64,000 bases of DNA from Paracamarosporium sp. OC-R06-R3 (taxonomy: Eukaryota > Ascomycota > Dothideomycetes > Pleosporales > Didymosphaeriaceae), in contig JACVRA010000050.1 of NCBI GenBank assembly GCA_019828545.1, positions 682,001 through 746,000 of the forward strand, read 5' to 3'. A program made the position numbers and the translations under genes. This document shows, one piece after another, positions 23,926 to 35,604 of this stretch; position 1 is the stretch's first letter; each line of letters opens with the position of its first letter. The notes below the pieces were generated by a model that was not told the origin of the DNA, did no database searches, and saw nothing but the letters and a program-made list of their open reading frames with translations.

Positions 23926-25510
23926 ATGTCAGGACCTTACCAAGAATATATCGCCGCACTCAGTGGGTCCAATCCTGGATTAAAAAAGCGTGATCCAAAT
24001 AATGAGGAGCATCCTTTGACGGACAACAACGCCCTGGTAGTCCTACTTGATGCACCGTCTACTGGCAAACCCAAGTTTGAAAAAACAGAATTTCGAGATC
24101 CTCAAGAGCTCGCCAAGCATTTCGAGCAAGTCCAAGCTACGGCCACGAACCATGATCGAAGACGAATATACATCATGGAAGGATTGGCCACGAAGTATGT
24201 CTCAGTATTGGGTGGCTATTTTATGATGAACCCCTCTTTTTTTCTGAGGCAGGAAAGGACCTGCGTTTGGAGTAATAACTTCACTCCGGTTTCCGATGCG
24301 TTACCGCATCCCTCCCTGCTCGACCCTGAGAAAAGCTTCCATATCCAATATTGTGAATTGAGGCAATTCGACAGGGCGATTGAGAATAAACCCTATTTCT
24401 GCAAGAGGACCATGCGGCATGTGGGTATGACACCGGCAAGACACAAAGAGGACTCTACGACCGGTATCCTTCGAAGGAAGACATCTTGGTGGTGCAGAAA
24501 AACCGATAAAGGAGGATGGGATGGTACGTCGTATAGCACTTGTCGCTTTATATGCTCTAACAAAGTCGGTAGTGGTTGTTCTTTGCGATCCCCGGCTCAC
24601 CGAATTAAACAGGCAACCCAGAGAGTGGAATAAAGATAGCCGTACCTATGAAAAAATAGAGGAGTCGGAAGAAATCTGTAACTCGTCTTTTCAAGATGGG
24701 TATATCGATTTTATACCAAGTGATTTCATTTCTGTCGACAAACCAAGGCATCCGCACAGCTCAATGTTGCGGGACCTGATTCATTATCTTAAAAACCACT
24801 CAGACTTATTTGACGCAAACGATTGGGCTGACCCAACCACGTCATCGTTCTTCGTGAAAAAGATCGTAGCGGCGCATTATTTACAGCTCGTTGACTACAT
24901 CAAAGCAATGCTACCCTCCCTTGAGCTGCGCTTAACAACTGCCTGGCTAGAGGAGCAAGAGCAGTGGCGATCGCTCCAAACGATATCTCGTCGCTGCAGC
25001 AACTACCGCGACGACATCGAAGATACCCTGCTCAGTCTAGGCTACCCTCTTGAGGCCCCAGATAGCAAACGACGTGCAGACTGGAAAGACTGCGAAAAAG
25101 ACTTCCAATACATCTACTTCCGACTAAAGGTCCTGAAGGAGCGTGCGGACACTCTCATGCAGTCCATGACGGGTTTAGCGAGCATTGCCGGCAATCGCCA
25201 AAATCTCGAGGAAGCGAAGCGCGTGAAGCGGTTGAACTTGCTAGCATTGTTATTTGTACCGCTTGCGTACACATCGAGCCTGTTCAGCATGCAGGACAAC
25301 TACGCTCCGAACAAGGGGGAGTTCTGGGTGTATTGGGTATGCGCAATAAGCGTGGTAGCATTGACGCTGATTATTACATGGCTTTTGGATTCAGCATTGG
25401 ATGAAGCTGCCCAGTGGGAGGTACCCTTCCGCGGTTTGTTACGAGGGAAACGTGATCAAACAGTAGACCCAGTACCACACAAGAGAAGGAAGACGGGTCT
25501 TTACGAATAA
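23926..25510 (+). CDS. CorA-like membrane protein
   Basis: Exons 23926-24523 and 24573-25510 (intron of 49 nt, GTACGT donor, CTCTAAC branch) give 511 residues. The large N-terminal part is soluble. A helical segment (about residues 350-430) with coiled-coil character leads to two C-terminal membrane helices: LLALLFVPLAYTSSLF and VYWVCAISVVALTLIITWLL. This is the layout of the CorA Mg2+ channel superfamily. The GMN signature after the first helix is missing (SLFSMQDNYAPN here), as in many fungal CorA-like proteins, so ion selectivity cannot be assumed. The C-terminus is basic. ATG 23926 was chosen; in-frame ATG 23791 would add 45 residues. Confidence 0.75.
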
Positions 25511-25592
25511 CGATGATAAGCAAAACATTTTTCATAGTACGATTAACGAATCTCTTTCTCCTCACCCACTTAACGGTCTTCTAAATCTCTTG

Positions 25593-27103
25593 TTATACGA
25601 TATTATCATAATACTGCCACTTGATTACATCCCTTAGCCGTGCCATCGGCAACAGTAGCAATTCCACAACTACTCCCTCGGCACATAACTTCTCGCACTG
25701 CTCAAACGTCAACATACTCCCATTGCTCACACCGTGCTCCTTCAGTACATCCGCCACCCTCTCAATTAGATACTCAGATTTCTCGGAGAGATCTTCAGCC
25801 GCGGCCTGCAATTGCTCCAAGTTCTTCATATGATCCGGTGATCCGATGCTAAAGAGACCTATGTTGACTTCAGGCGGTGGCGACTGCCAATTGGTGCCAG
25901 ATCTACTTAGTGTTGTTAGCGCTGATGATAGGTATACGCTTTCAAAGCCTTGCTGAGGGAGGTATATTTACAGAGTATCATAGCCAAGAAGCTTAATGGA
26001 GCTATTCGAATCGAACTTTCCTATATAGAAAATGAGTGATGGGTATTCCTTGGGCACTCACTCTTACCGAAGTTAGTTTCCCAACTTTTAGATTTCTTGA
26101 AGACGACAACCTTCGCTTGAACTTGGACAGACACTTTATCGATCTCTTTTTGGGAGTAAGCTATATTGCTCAGTCAGCGTATTTGGTCGATTGCTTGTAG
26201 AAGCATGAATCTCGCGACAACTATCCAGCTCTACCCCTTGATCAATACCCATCTTAAAGGAACTAAGGAAGGAGTAACACACCGCATGTGATTCTAATGA
26301 AAAAGGTGGAGTAACTTACACGACGAGCTTAGAAGCATAGCTATATCGGCTCCAAGTCTCAGTCCAGCAATATAGTAGTCTCCGTAACGTGCTTTGAATG
26401 GTTCCAGTCCCTCATACCTGAGAAAACTGATAGCCTCTGCTGTTAATCGAGGGCCATTTTCTAGGTCGATGCACCCATATCGACAGGTGGACCGTACAGA
26501 CTTTTTGATGTTCTAAGCATTTTATCATTGTTAGTTTCTGCAACTATCGCATTCATATATGGTACCTACGTCCTTGTTCTGCTGCACTTGTTTATCGTAT
26601 GTTCCCTTGACGCTCACCTCGACGACCGGGATTGCGGGCTTGATACCAACTCCGAACCCCAATTCAGTGTGATCATTGGACTCTTCTCTTCTGCTCGTTT
26701 CCTTGGAAACAAAAGTTGAAGTGGTTCCTTGTTCGGGTCGGAATATTTTAGCTTGTAAGAGAAGATCACCGAGATTGAAGGGTGTCTCAGTGGCCCAGGG
26801 CATGGGTGTAAGTTGTAGACTAGAATGATATCCAGTACCTAGAGCAATGGCCTCATGATGCCAAGGCAATATAAGAGGCAATTCTGACCTTGCAAGCCGT
26901 TGCCATTCATTCTCTGGAAGTTCTGGGAGATTTAGCGCGTTAAAGTCAGGATCTTGCATGTGGCCAATGGCAGATGGAGACATGATGCTATGCAGGCTCT
27001 TGGAGGAACGAAAACTAAATGATATCCAAAATGTTTGCCGGACATGCGTTCGCTCCCCAAAAGTTAGTTTCAGCTCAGGTGGTGAACGGAGGTTGATCGA
27101 CAT
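25593..27103 (-). CDS. MACPF-like protein without lectin domains (inferred)
   Basis: Five exons were built by phase: 27103-26570, 26512-26320, 26160-26068, 26020-25972 and 25902-25593, giving 392 residues. The second intron is long (159 nt). The N-terminal half leads into ELGFGVGIKPAIPVVEVSVKG, then basic residues and RYGCIDLENGPRL. At residues 221-228 is YGDYYIAG followed by LRLGAD, and then alternating beta-type sequence. This order resembles the core of membrane-attack-complex/perforin proteins, where a Y/FG-x-H/Y-F/Y block follows a beta-hairpin segment. That fold is inferred, not shown. The C-terminus is helical (QLQAAAEDLSEKSEYLIERVADVL). There is no signal peptide or lectin module. ATG 26983 (MSPSAIGH) is an alternative start. 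Divergent from the lectin-bearing gene at 28192. Confidence 0.6.
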
Positions 27104-28191
27104 TAGGCTAGTGTTTCTTTTGGCTCACGAAGTTTGTGACCATTCTACCACTGCTTCAGCTCATGATCTAACCAATAAAACTGGCACGTACTATCTGCAT
27201 AAGCAGAATAACCAACCATGGGACTTAGGGTGCGGAGTAGGTCAGCTGCTCTTAGGTACATTCGCAGCGCACCGGGCTGATCCGGAGTCGATGCCTTCAC
27301 AGCTGAGTTCGTCAACATCTACATTAGGGCACGATATTCAGCAAGACACTAAGGGTAGCACGTCGAAGCGGCCCATTCATAGCCTGTCGGATGCGGTCCG
27401 GACGCCTTAGCTTATAACGTGCCAAGTCTCGATAGATTGACTCTGCTATGCCGTTTGCCCCGCTTCGCGCAGTCAGAATAATGTCCAACATGAGGTTTTA
27501 AGAATGCTTGCTTATATGGCCTTACTATTACCCCAATAACGATCGATTAAACTTCATTTTGTTCAGGAACAGAAAACCTGACACCAACGTGATACCCTCA
27601 TGTAAACAGGAAGGATCGAACTCCGTCGTGTAACTGACAAACTAATAAGTGCATACATGATAGGAGTACCTGTAAGGAGCATCGGTCGTTCTCCGAGCTG
27701 CATAAGTCTGAGATTCTCCCAACATCACAGTCGGCACAAGGCCAGAGCCTTCCAGGTTGTATGTGGCTTCTCATTAGCAAGTACATCCTGCAGAGACCCC
27801 GCGGCGAACCATAAACTCATGACCAATAAAAGCAAGCTTTAAGCACAGCTTCCGTGTACATTCATGGCATTGGAGGTTTCAGTTCAGCTGAAGAAATAGA
27901 ACAGAGCTGAGTAGTTAACGCTGGCATGAACCATACTTCCAGGCTCATGGACTTGTATCCATATGAGCAGGTTAAAGACCTTTTCTTTTCTATCGATTGA
28001 ACTGTTTCTTCCTCCGGATCATCCTGAACTACTTTCAGTTTGGCTCACATCGCGTGATTTTTCGTGTGGGTTTTTCTAGCTTGAAACACAAACGGACGAT
28101 AACTTGCTCCAAAAATCGCTGGGCGTGATAGCTTTTGGGTTTATCTACAAGTCCAATCGTTGCGTTGCGAGGCCGTTGATAAACCATCAAC
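27104..28191. other. Shared upstream region of the divergent MACPF-like pair
   Basis: About 1.1 kb with no supported gene. It would hold both promoters. A plus frame ending at 27410 runs out of the antisense of the first exon and has no recognisable motif. Confidence 0.5.
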
Positions 28192-31100
28192 ATGGCGACC
28201 AAGCTCGTGCCATACAACAATGCTATGCGCTTGGGGCAAGGGTGAGTATCGTTCATAACCTTCCAACAGGGTGCTGAAGGCATAGATTCAACTCGTACAC
28301 TCAACAAATTTGTATTGATGACGCTGTGGTCATTGACCCCGATCGGGCTGAAAATGTCATTACAAACGACGGCACGACTATGCGTATCCTCGCAGACAAG
28401 AACGCGCAACCAAGCGTCTGGAACAGACAGCCAGAAGTTGTGAATGATGACAGAGCAGATAGTGCACTTCACAAAGACAAGCTTATGGAAGATAAGGAAG
28501 AAGTTGAAGAAAAGAAGGGGGAGAAGCACGCTGCAAACAGGGAGCACAAAACAATTGAAGGACCTGCTGATGCAGGAAAGAAGCAGGAAGAGGCAACTCA
28601 TGCACTCGGACGAGAGCAAAGCGACTCCGGATCTGGTGAACATATAACCCATGAAGAGGCTCAAGAGCACGACGACGCTTTTCACGAAGCCCAGGTCTCC
28701 TGGACAATGCCAGGAGGGTTTGCGACTCATTCTCAGGAGAAAAGTGAACCTCCCCTCAAAGTACCGGTAGACGCCGGAGCTACAGCGGCATTGGACTCTA
28801 CGTCTTCGTCGAAAGATACCCCGCACAAGACGGAAAGCAAGCCAAAGACCAATGAGGAGAAGAAAAAGGAAGCGGCACAAGAGAGAGAAGAAGAACATAT
28901 AAAGGAAGTCGAGGACCGTCACAAAGCTGAACAAAAGAAGATCGAGGCGCAACGAAAGTACCAAGAACAAATTGCAGAAGAAGACCGCGTAGAAGAACGC
29001 AAACGTAGGGAGGAAGATCGCGCGGAGCAGCGAAAGGTACGTGAAGAGAAGCGCCAGATCGCCGAGCAGAGGCGCGAAGAGATGCGTGCAGCGATCAAAG
29101 ACGCTGCCGACTTGAAGGCGACCACTCTTGAAAAGCTACAGAAGATTGCAGCTCAAAACCAGTTCGCCGATCGTTTTACGGGTATCCTTGACCAGAAGGC
29201 CGAGTACACATTTGATCCAAATGGGTCACGTGGGCCGAGCCAGACAGTCTCCTATACTAGCCGCTTCGTGGATCGCCTCAGTGATGTCACTGAAGATTTG
29301 TGTGTATCAGGTTCTCTCTCTATCAAGGCTGGCAAGATAGGTGGCTCCGGTAAGGGCTCTTTCGTGGATTCGGACAAGTTCAAACAGAGCGACCTGAACT
29401 TCTACATCTCGGTCAAAGTCGTTAATCAAACCATAAACTTCAAAGATGCACTTGTCTACAACCCTGTAAGATCGGTGAATGCGGGAAATTTCAAGAAGAT
29501 CTTTGGTGACAGTTTCGTCGCTGGATTTGTTGAGGGTGGTGAATTCAACGCGTTGGTGAGCATGAAGATACTGAACAAAGCTAGAAAGACCGATATCCAA
29601 GCCGAAGCCAAAGTCGCCTTGACGGTAGGACCTGTAGATCTCGAGGCCCAAGCAAATGTTGGAATCGCGCGATCGAACCTCGAGACGAATACTGAGACGA
29701 CGATCCAAGTTAGCTGGTCGGGTGGCGGACACATTAAACCAATGGAACAGCAATGGGATATACCGAGTTTAATGCAAGCTGCAGCTCGCTTCCCAGACCT
29801 TGTTGCCGACTGTCCACAACGTATCTACGCTATCCTTGGCAGATATGAGACTCTTCGAAGCTTTGTTGCAAAGGCGCCTGCAGATTGCACTCCTCTGCAG
29901 TACGAAAATGCGCAAATCTATACCAATGCTCTTTTAGATTCATTCATGAGCTACAAGGCGTTATACAAGACGATTGGGGAGCAAATCTTCGCGATTCAAG
30001 GCAAGACGCTGGAGATCAAACCATGGTCAGTTGATGCAAAGAGCAGCGAAACGGGTTCTCACAGCGACGAGAAACTAGACGAAGAAGCGGCTAAGGAGAA
30101 AGCAAAGACCAAGGATGAAAAAACCGGCATATACCCATACGCAGAAGACCTTTCCCGATTTGAGGCATCGATCAAAGGCCTTAGCGATGCTAGAGTTGCC
30201 ATTAGACGGCAGATGGCACGCATTGTGAACGAGGTCGATCTGATCGAGTATGATCCAAAGGTTGCAACAGATGAAGATCATCATGAGCCATTCCAATCCC
30301 CGCTCGCTTTTGAAACACGTCTTCCAGTTATGGACATTCCGGCTCGCCTCAAGCCGCGCACGAATCCTCTTACGGGTGTCTCTATAAGACCTAAAGAGCT
30401 CACTCCAGAAGAGGCCGAGAAACAGGAGCAGGACGAACAGGAAGCCATTAACGCGCCTCCTGTATATGGAGGCAATACTAAGCTCGCGCCAGAAGAGATC
30501 ACAGCATTTGACAACATTAAAACAAACCGCCCTGGTATAGGCAGGGTCATCCAAGTGACAACCGCTACAGGCTCGCAAACATCAGGGAAGTTCTTCAACA
30601 ACCTCGACATCCTTCAGCCGCAGGTGCCTCCTGAGTGGGTGCTAAACCAAATAAATGTCTATGTATACAAAGGTTTCGTTAGTTATATCAGTGCAACCTA
30701 CGACAATGGCTTGATAATTGGGAAGGGGGTGGTAAGTGCATGCTTCGAATCTGTGACGATCACTTACTTTGATTTAGAAACATAATGATGCGACAAGCCT
30801 GAGTTTCGGTCCGTTGGGTGTTGGCGAAAGAATTACATCTGCTTCAATCGAGACCGGTGTCCGCTCATCTGATTCTCAGACTGATAAACAGCCTCGTGTT
30901 ACGGCTATCGGCCTCTTTACAAACCGAGGACGGTCATTCCTAGCTACGGCACCTACAGAAGCCAAAAGTAAAGGAACATACAGTAAAGATGGCGTACAAT
31001 TTGAGAACATCGATGTGGTCAACGTCGAAGTACCATTTGAGCGTGGCACGGTGAAGGGTTTCTTTGGTCGCAGCGATGATGACCAGAGCGGCGAAGGTTG

Positions 31101-32070
31101 CATCTGGCGACTTGGGCTTCTGTGGGGCCGACCAAAGCCGGGTGAGCCTGAAGCCAAGATCGATACTAAGCAAGAGGTCAAACCTTTGGGCATATCATCA
31201 ATTAGCTCAATGGTTGTCGATCCTGTTGGGCCGCAAGCTGGTGAGTTTTATGCCGAAAGGGATAAGTGGAAGACAGATATAAATTTCACCTACCGCGGAG
31301 TGATCAAATTCCAGCCGGCTTATGCGGAACCACCAACCGTAATCAGTGGTATTTCCGTCCTCGATACACAGACGAAGAAGTTGTGGCATGCAGATATGAG
31401 GCACATGAATGCCACGAAGGAGCAGTTTGCCTGCATGACACGCGTCGACGGTGAAGGACAATACGGGCAGCATCTCCGATGGTTAGCAATTCCCAAGACG
31501 GATAAGCATTATGAGACAGGGATCTATGAGATTTCTGGAGATGAGACCAAGGCCGAAGACCTTCCTTGGGTTGGGAAACAATCCAACGTTTCATTCTCCA
31601 AACCATTTGGAAAAGCTCCTCAGGTTATAACTTGGCTTTGTGACTTGGAAACTGGGCCAAATTACTATTCAGCGTCGACGGGTGGGATGAATTTTACCAA
31701 AGATGGGTTTACTGTGTTCCTGATGGCGACAAAAGAGAGCGGCTCCGAGAATCGTACTTTCGCTGGCAGACGTGTGGGATGGTTTGCTTATGATCCTAAC
31801 GAAACTCCAGATATTCGAAGCGGGGAGCTGAAAGGAGGTATTGTCGAGAACAGACGTGAGGTCTTCGCCAGATCATTGCCTAAACCGCCAGTTGTGTTTG
31901 CAGCTTTGCGCCACGTGGAGGCAAACTCGACCCACAATCTTCGCATGTTCGTAGACCTTCGGAACATCAAGGAGGATGGGTTCGATTACAATGCGGGCAA
32001 TTGGTCTGAAAGGTCCGACCAAGAGATGAAATCATTCTCATACTCCTACATCGCCATCTCGTCCATTTAG
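28192..32070 (+). CDS. Multidomain MACPF-like/jacalin-like/H-type lectin protein
   Basis: Exons 28192-28241, 28286-30731 and 30778-32070 (introns of 44 and 46 nt) give 1262 residues. The N-terminus is MATKLVPYNNAMRLGQG-FNSYTQQ, joined across intron 1. Residues 200-305 are a strongly charged Glu/Lys/Arg coiled coil. Residues 305-560 hold the MACPF-like core: DSDKFKQSDLNFYISVKV, then FGDSFVAGFVEGGEFNALVS (about 422-441), then VSWSGGG. A jacalin-like beta region spans about 780-930 and is interrupted by intron 2. Three H-type lectin-like repeats follow at about 1005-1075, 1100-1170 and 1190-1262; the last ends with the usual DGFDY...W...SYSYIAI pattern. H-type lectins bind GalNAc-like sugars. 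The combination suggests glycan-directed membrane targeting. No signal peptide is seen. Fold assignment of the core is inference. Confidence 0.65.
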
Positions 32071-33006
32071 ATGGATTGACCACCTCATTCGCGATCACGA
32101 GGTTGTGTTTCTTTGTTACGTCATAAGCACGATTCTATCACCAAATTGATATCCTGTATGTGCATCTCTTCATTTTCACTTTTCTCTCGTGGTCGACTGT
32201 TCTACCATCTAAATTGTTGAAATGCAAAGTAGTCTGCTTTTGGTTCCCAATAGCTCAGCACTTAATAGTCTAACAATATGATATATTCTTTATACGAACT
32301 ATAGAGGCACTTATAGCAATGAGTTGTTTGTGGAGATTGTTCATCCAATCTATTCCTGAACATGAGTATATCCCTTAGTGACCCATAATGTCTAATTCAC
32401 TGTCACTTTCTGTGGCACCAACTAAGGGCACGCGAACAGTTGCATAGTTTTAGTAATACATATGGACCTCAGTTTCCCAGTTTGATCTCAGTCATTTCAA
32501 AATTTACGATGCCGTCTCACAGCCAGCACATGCTTTGGAATAGGCCTATCCTAACTCGACCAACAACGTATGACATCGAGATTTTTGATGCCCGTGTTTC
32601 TTTCCAGCATGTGTAGTTTTGCTCCCCCAATGGATATATCTCTCTCTAATGAAGTTGTCGATGTAAGTTACTATTGCACAAAGGCCACACAGAGAGTGTC
32701 GAGTCAAGGTACAAATCATCTCGATTCCAAAATGAAGCTGCATTGTTAGGTTTGTCCCTGAATGTTCTCGTTATACTAAGCTGTCATTTCACATTCATAT
32801 TTTCTTTGCCCTACTGGAAGTTATCATAGCACGTTCTGCGCTGAAGTTAATAGATGACCTAAATTCATGTTCAACGTGCCATTTCACGGAACCTATTCAC
32901 ATACCCTTATTAAATGCAGATTATCGCCAGAATATGGCACGCAAACCCCCTTCAACCCCGGCGACATGTAGCTCCGAGCGCCACACGCAATACACTACCC
33001 CTCACT
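32071..33006. other. Intergenic region
   Basis: AT-rich 3' flank between convergent genes. No coding signal seen. Confidence 0.55.
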
Positions 33007-33462
33007 TTAACCCACTATCCCCCTAACCCAACTCACCCCCTTCTTAATCCTTGCTTCAACGGACCCATCCTCCTTCTCCTGCCACCAAAACCTAATACTT
33101 ACACTCTCCTTATCCAGCACCGACTCCTCCTCTACCGTCAACTTCCCCAAGAAATCCGTCTTCCCTTTATCCGGACTCAAAATGACCTTTAGCACGCGCT
33201 CCCCATGTACAAAAGCGTGCAAAGTGTTCCACTCTGCGCGTGTCATTGCTGTCGTTGTTAAGGTAGGATTGCTTGCGCGGTCGTACAGTGCATGACAGGG
33301 GATGCAGAGCTCGAAGAAACGGGTGCCGGATTCGAGGATTAAAGGTAGCGTTCTTATGGGGCCTCCGTACGGGGATGCGTAGAGGGTTTTAGAGAGAGCA
33401 TTGTGACGGTGGGGAAGCATGTGGAGGGTAAGGTCGGGTGGAGTTGTAGGTGGCATAATCAT
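33007..33462 (-). CDS. Small hypothetical protein
   Basis: Single-exon frame of 151 residues from ATG 33462. Composition is protein-like: a Pro-rich start, a middle segment (AEWNTLHAFVHGERVLKVILSP) and an acidic/basic C-terminal part (EEESVLDKESVSIRFWWQEK). No signal peptide, membrane helix or known motif. No family recognised. Confidence 0.5.
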   Translation of the reverse strand: MIMPPTTPPDLTLHMLPHRHNALSKTLYASPYGGPIRTLPLILESGTRFFELCIPCHALYDRASNPTLTTTAMTRAEWNTLHAFVHGERVLKVILSPDKGKTDFLGKLTVEEESVLDKESVSIRFWWQEKEDGSVEARIKKGVSWVRGIVG

Positions 33463-33821
33463 GAGATAGCTGATGACCGTCCTCTGCGGACTTTATGTTG
33501 CTGGGTTGATGGAGTTAGTGACAGGGCGAAACAATACCACTAGTTGAAGACTAAAAAAGTTGTTACTTCGTAAACTACGATCTTAGTGCTTCAAATAAAA
33601 ATATATGATTTGTTGTGGCAGAGTTGTGAAATGGTTGGAGTACTGGGACTTGGTGGATCATTCTTGCTTTGTCATAAGAAACCCGAATTCATCTAAAGAC
33701 TAGGTCATATGTTGAAATATATTAAAAGCAAAATTCATCTTCAAATGAAGGCTGAGCGGAACCAGCCAAGGTATCTAGATTTATGTACAGAAAGTAACTT
33801 GAAAAACACTGAAAGGTAATT
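33463..33821. other. Intergenic region
   Basis: Short AT-rich stretch between two minus-strand genes; nothing recognised. Confidence 0.5.
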
Positions 33822-34934
33822 TTAATGAACCATGTTCTTTCCAATCTCAGACTCCCAGTTTCTGGCACGCTCAAAACCATTCTGGTGAGTCTGGTAGTCC
33901 GCCATAGCTTGCATAACTTCGTCTCGGCTGGTGACAACGAAAGGTCCGTACTGCACAATGGGCTGCGTCAAGGGCATACCGGCCACGAGGATGAATCGCG
34001 ACTCAGATTCAGCACCTTCTTCTACGGCAGCTTCAATACTGTCTCCATTCCGGTCAAAGACAACGTTGTGATACTGGGGTATCGGTCGCGATACACCCTC
34101 CGATGAAAAGATGGTCGTGCCATTGAGTGTGTATGCAAAAGCGTTCCAGCCCTTGGGCAGTGCTTGCTTCACATGACCACCAGGCTGCACTGTGAAGTCC
34201 AGCAGCCAGACAGGGGTATATGCCAACTCTTTGAGCGAATCGGTGTCGTATGCACGTCCACTAATGACTTTGACCTTCACTTTGCCATCGTCACCAGTAG
34301 CTTCAGGTATTTCTTTTGCCCTCAGATCTCGGTATCGCGGCTCGCAAGACTTCAATTCCTTGGGCAAATCGACCCACAGCTGCATGCCTACGTTCGGCGA
34401 TCCGTCTTCGTTCTGTCGAGGCATTTCGGCATGGACAATGCCTCGCCCAGCGGTCATGAACTGCAGATCGCCCGCTTCGATGGTGCCTGCGTGGCCTGCA
34501 AAGTCTTCGTGGTCGACTGCGCCGGACAGCAGGTAGGTGATCGTCTCCTGGCCTCGATGGGGGTGGTCAGGGAAACCAGCACCCGGGGGAATGGCAAAAT
34601 GATCGAGCATGAGGAATGGCGAGAAGTTGCGTAGCTGAGGAGTACCGATGGACCTCCGTACTCGCGCGCCCGCTCCTTCGGACTGTTCGATGGCGAGGAA
34701 AGATTTCTGGATCTTGCGCGGGGCAGTCGTGGTGAGGGGCTCGTCGGGGATGACAGGCAGACCTCTGAAGGTCGTTGAAACGTTGGTCGACATGGCGCGT
34801 GTGGTATTCGTAGTGTTCAAAACTGGTCGAATGTGTTTTGATAGCTGGGTAAAGCGCGAAAGCATATACTCGTTGTTGTAGATTGCGATTGCAATTGCTG
34901 CGATGGCGAAAAGAATGGAGAAGAACGTCTTCAT
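33822..34934 (-). CDS. Pirin-family cupin with N-terminal hydrophobic segment
   Basis: Single-exon gene of 370 residues. Pirins are bicupin Fe(II) proteins; some act as transcription cofactors, others as quercetinase-like dioxygenases. The N-terminal cupin holds the metal ligands: FPDHPHRGQETITYLL and, after GHAGTIEAGDLQFMTAGRG, IVHAEMP (HPH, H, E). The C-terminal cupin is present (QPGGHVKQALPKGWNAFAYTLNG). Unusually, the protein begins MKTFFSILFAIAAIAIAI, a membrane-anchor or signal-like helix. An in-frame Met at residue 48 (AMSTNVS) could give a cytosolic/nuclear form starting close to usual pirins. Tandem downstream of the 2-oxoglutarate oxygenase gene. Confidence 0.9.
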   Translation of the reverse strand: MKTFFSILFAIAAIAIAIYNNEYMLSRFTQLSKHIRPVLNTTNTTRAMSTNVSTTFRGLPVIPDEPLTTTAPRKIQKSFLAIEQSEGAGARVRRSIGTPQLRNFSPFLMLDHFAIPPGAGFPDHPHRGQETITYLLSGAVDHEDFAGHAGTIEAGDLQFMTAGRGIVHAEMPRQNEDGSPNVGMQLWVDLPKELKSCEPRYRDLRAKEIPEATGDDGKVKVKVISGRAYDTDSLKELAYTPVWLLDFTVQPGGHVKQALPKGWNAFAYTLNGTTIFSSEGVSRPIPQYHNVVFDRNGDSIEAAVEEGAESESRFILVAGMPLTQPIVQYGPFVVTSRDEVMQAMADYQTHQNGFERARNWESEIGKNMVH

Positions 34935-35604
34935 CGATCGTACAGGGTCTACTTATACTTGCAGCGGGGATGGCGTCGAGAATCTTCGAGAGGAGGGCTA
35001 GAAATATTCAAAGAACTTAGAGCCATAACGAGAGCTTGTGTAAGGCGTTAGAAAGCGGCGACGGTGGAGAGCTTGGCGGCGGGTTTGCTTGCTTTGACAA
35101 TCCTTACCAAGCAAGCGTCAGTGGCACTTGCATCCGGCAGCCGAAAAGTCACGTGCGCGACTATAGCCCGCCTGCGCAAGACTCCGGGAACTTTGCAGGT
35201 GCGGCTACCCTAATTAGCCACACCAATCATAGCAGCCAATTTGCTCTTTCAATCACAGTGGGTGACGAAATACTTGAACCTTCTTAGGTAGGGTTGATGC
35301 CGAGAATGTTCAGTTTATTTCGTCACCCTCGTGAATGCAACTTGAACACTAGCCACTATGCTCGGCCTTCTAGAGCGATCGCTATTACCCTCGCAGACCG
35401 CCCGTTGAGTTCGATTGTATGAGTATGAAGTCGATACCTATATTTATTCAGATAACTTAGAAAATTACACAACCCACTGCAACTGCAAATCCCCATGCTT
35501 GTTCTTAAAAATACATCTGACAATCAAATTCGTTAAATTAGTTATGCACAAGAAGGACTGGCTATATAGACTGTCATGATTTATGTTCATACAACCATTC
35601 ACGT
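34935..35604. other. Intergenic region upstream of pirin
   Basis: No gene recognised. CCAAT motifs occur near 35221 and 35237, which could bind the CCAAT-binding (HAP) complex; consensus only. Confidence 0.45.

Noticed and set aside
26958..27410. 150-codon plus frame in the divergent upstream region
   Set aside because: Its first third is antisense to an exon of the MACPF-like gene, and the rest has no motif or splice support.
28035..28970. 311-codon minus-strand frame rich in Leu/Phe/Val, seemingly a membrane protein
   Set aside because: It is the antisense of the Glu/Lys-rich coiled-coil region of the lectin-bearing gene; antisense of GAA/AAG codons reads as Phe/Leu.
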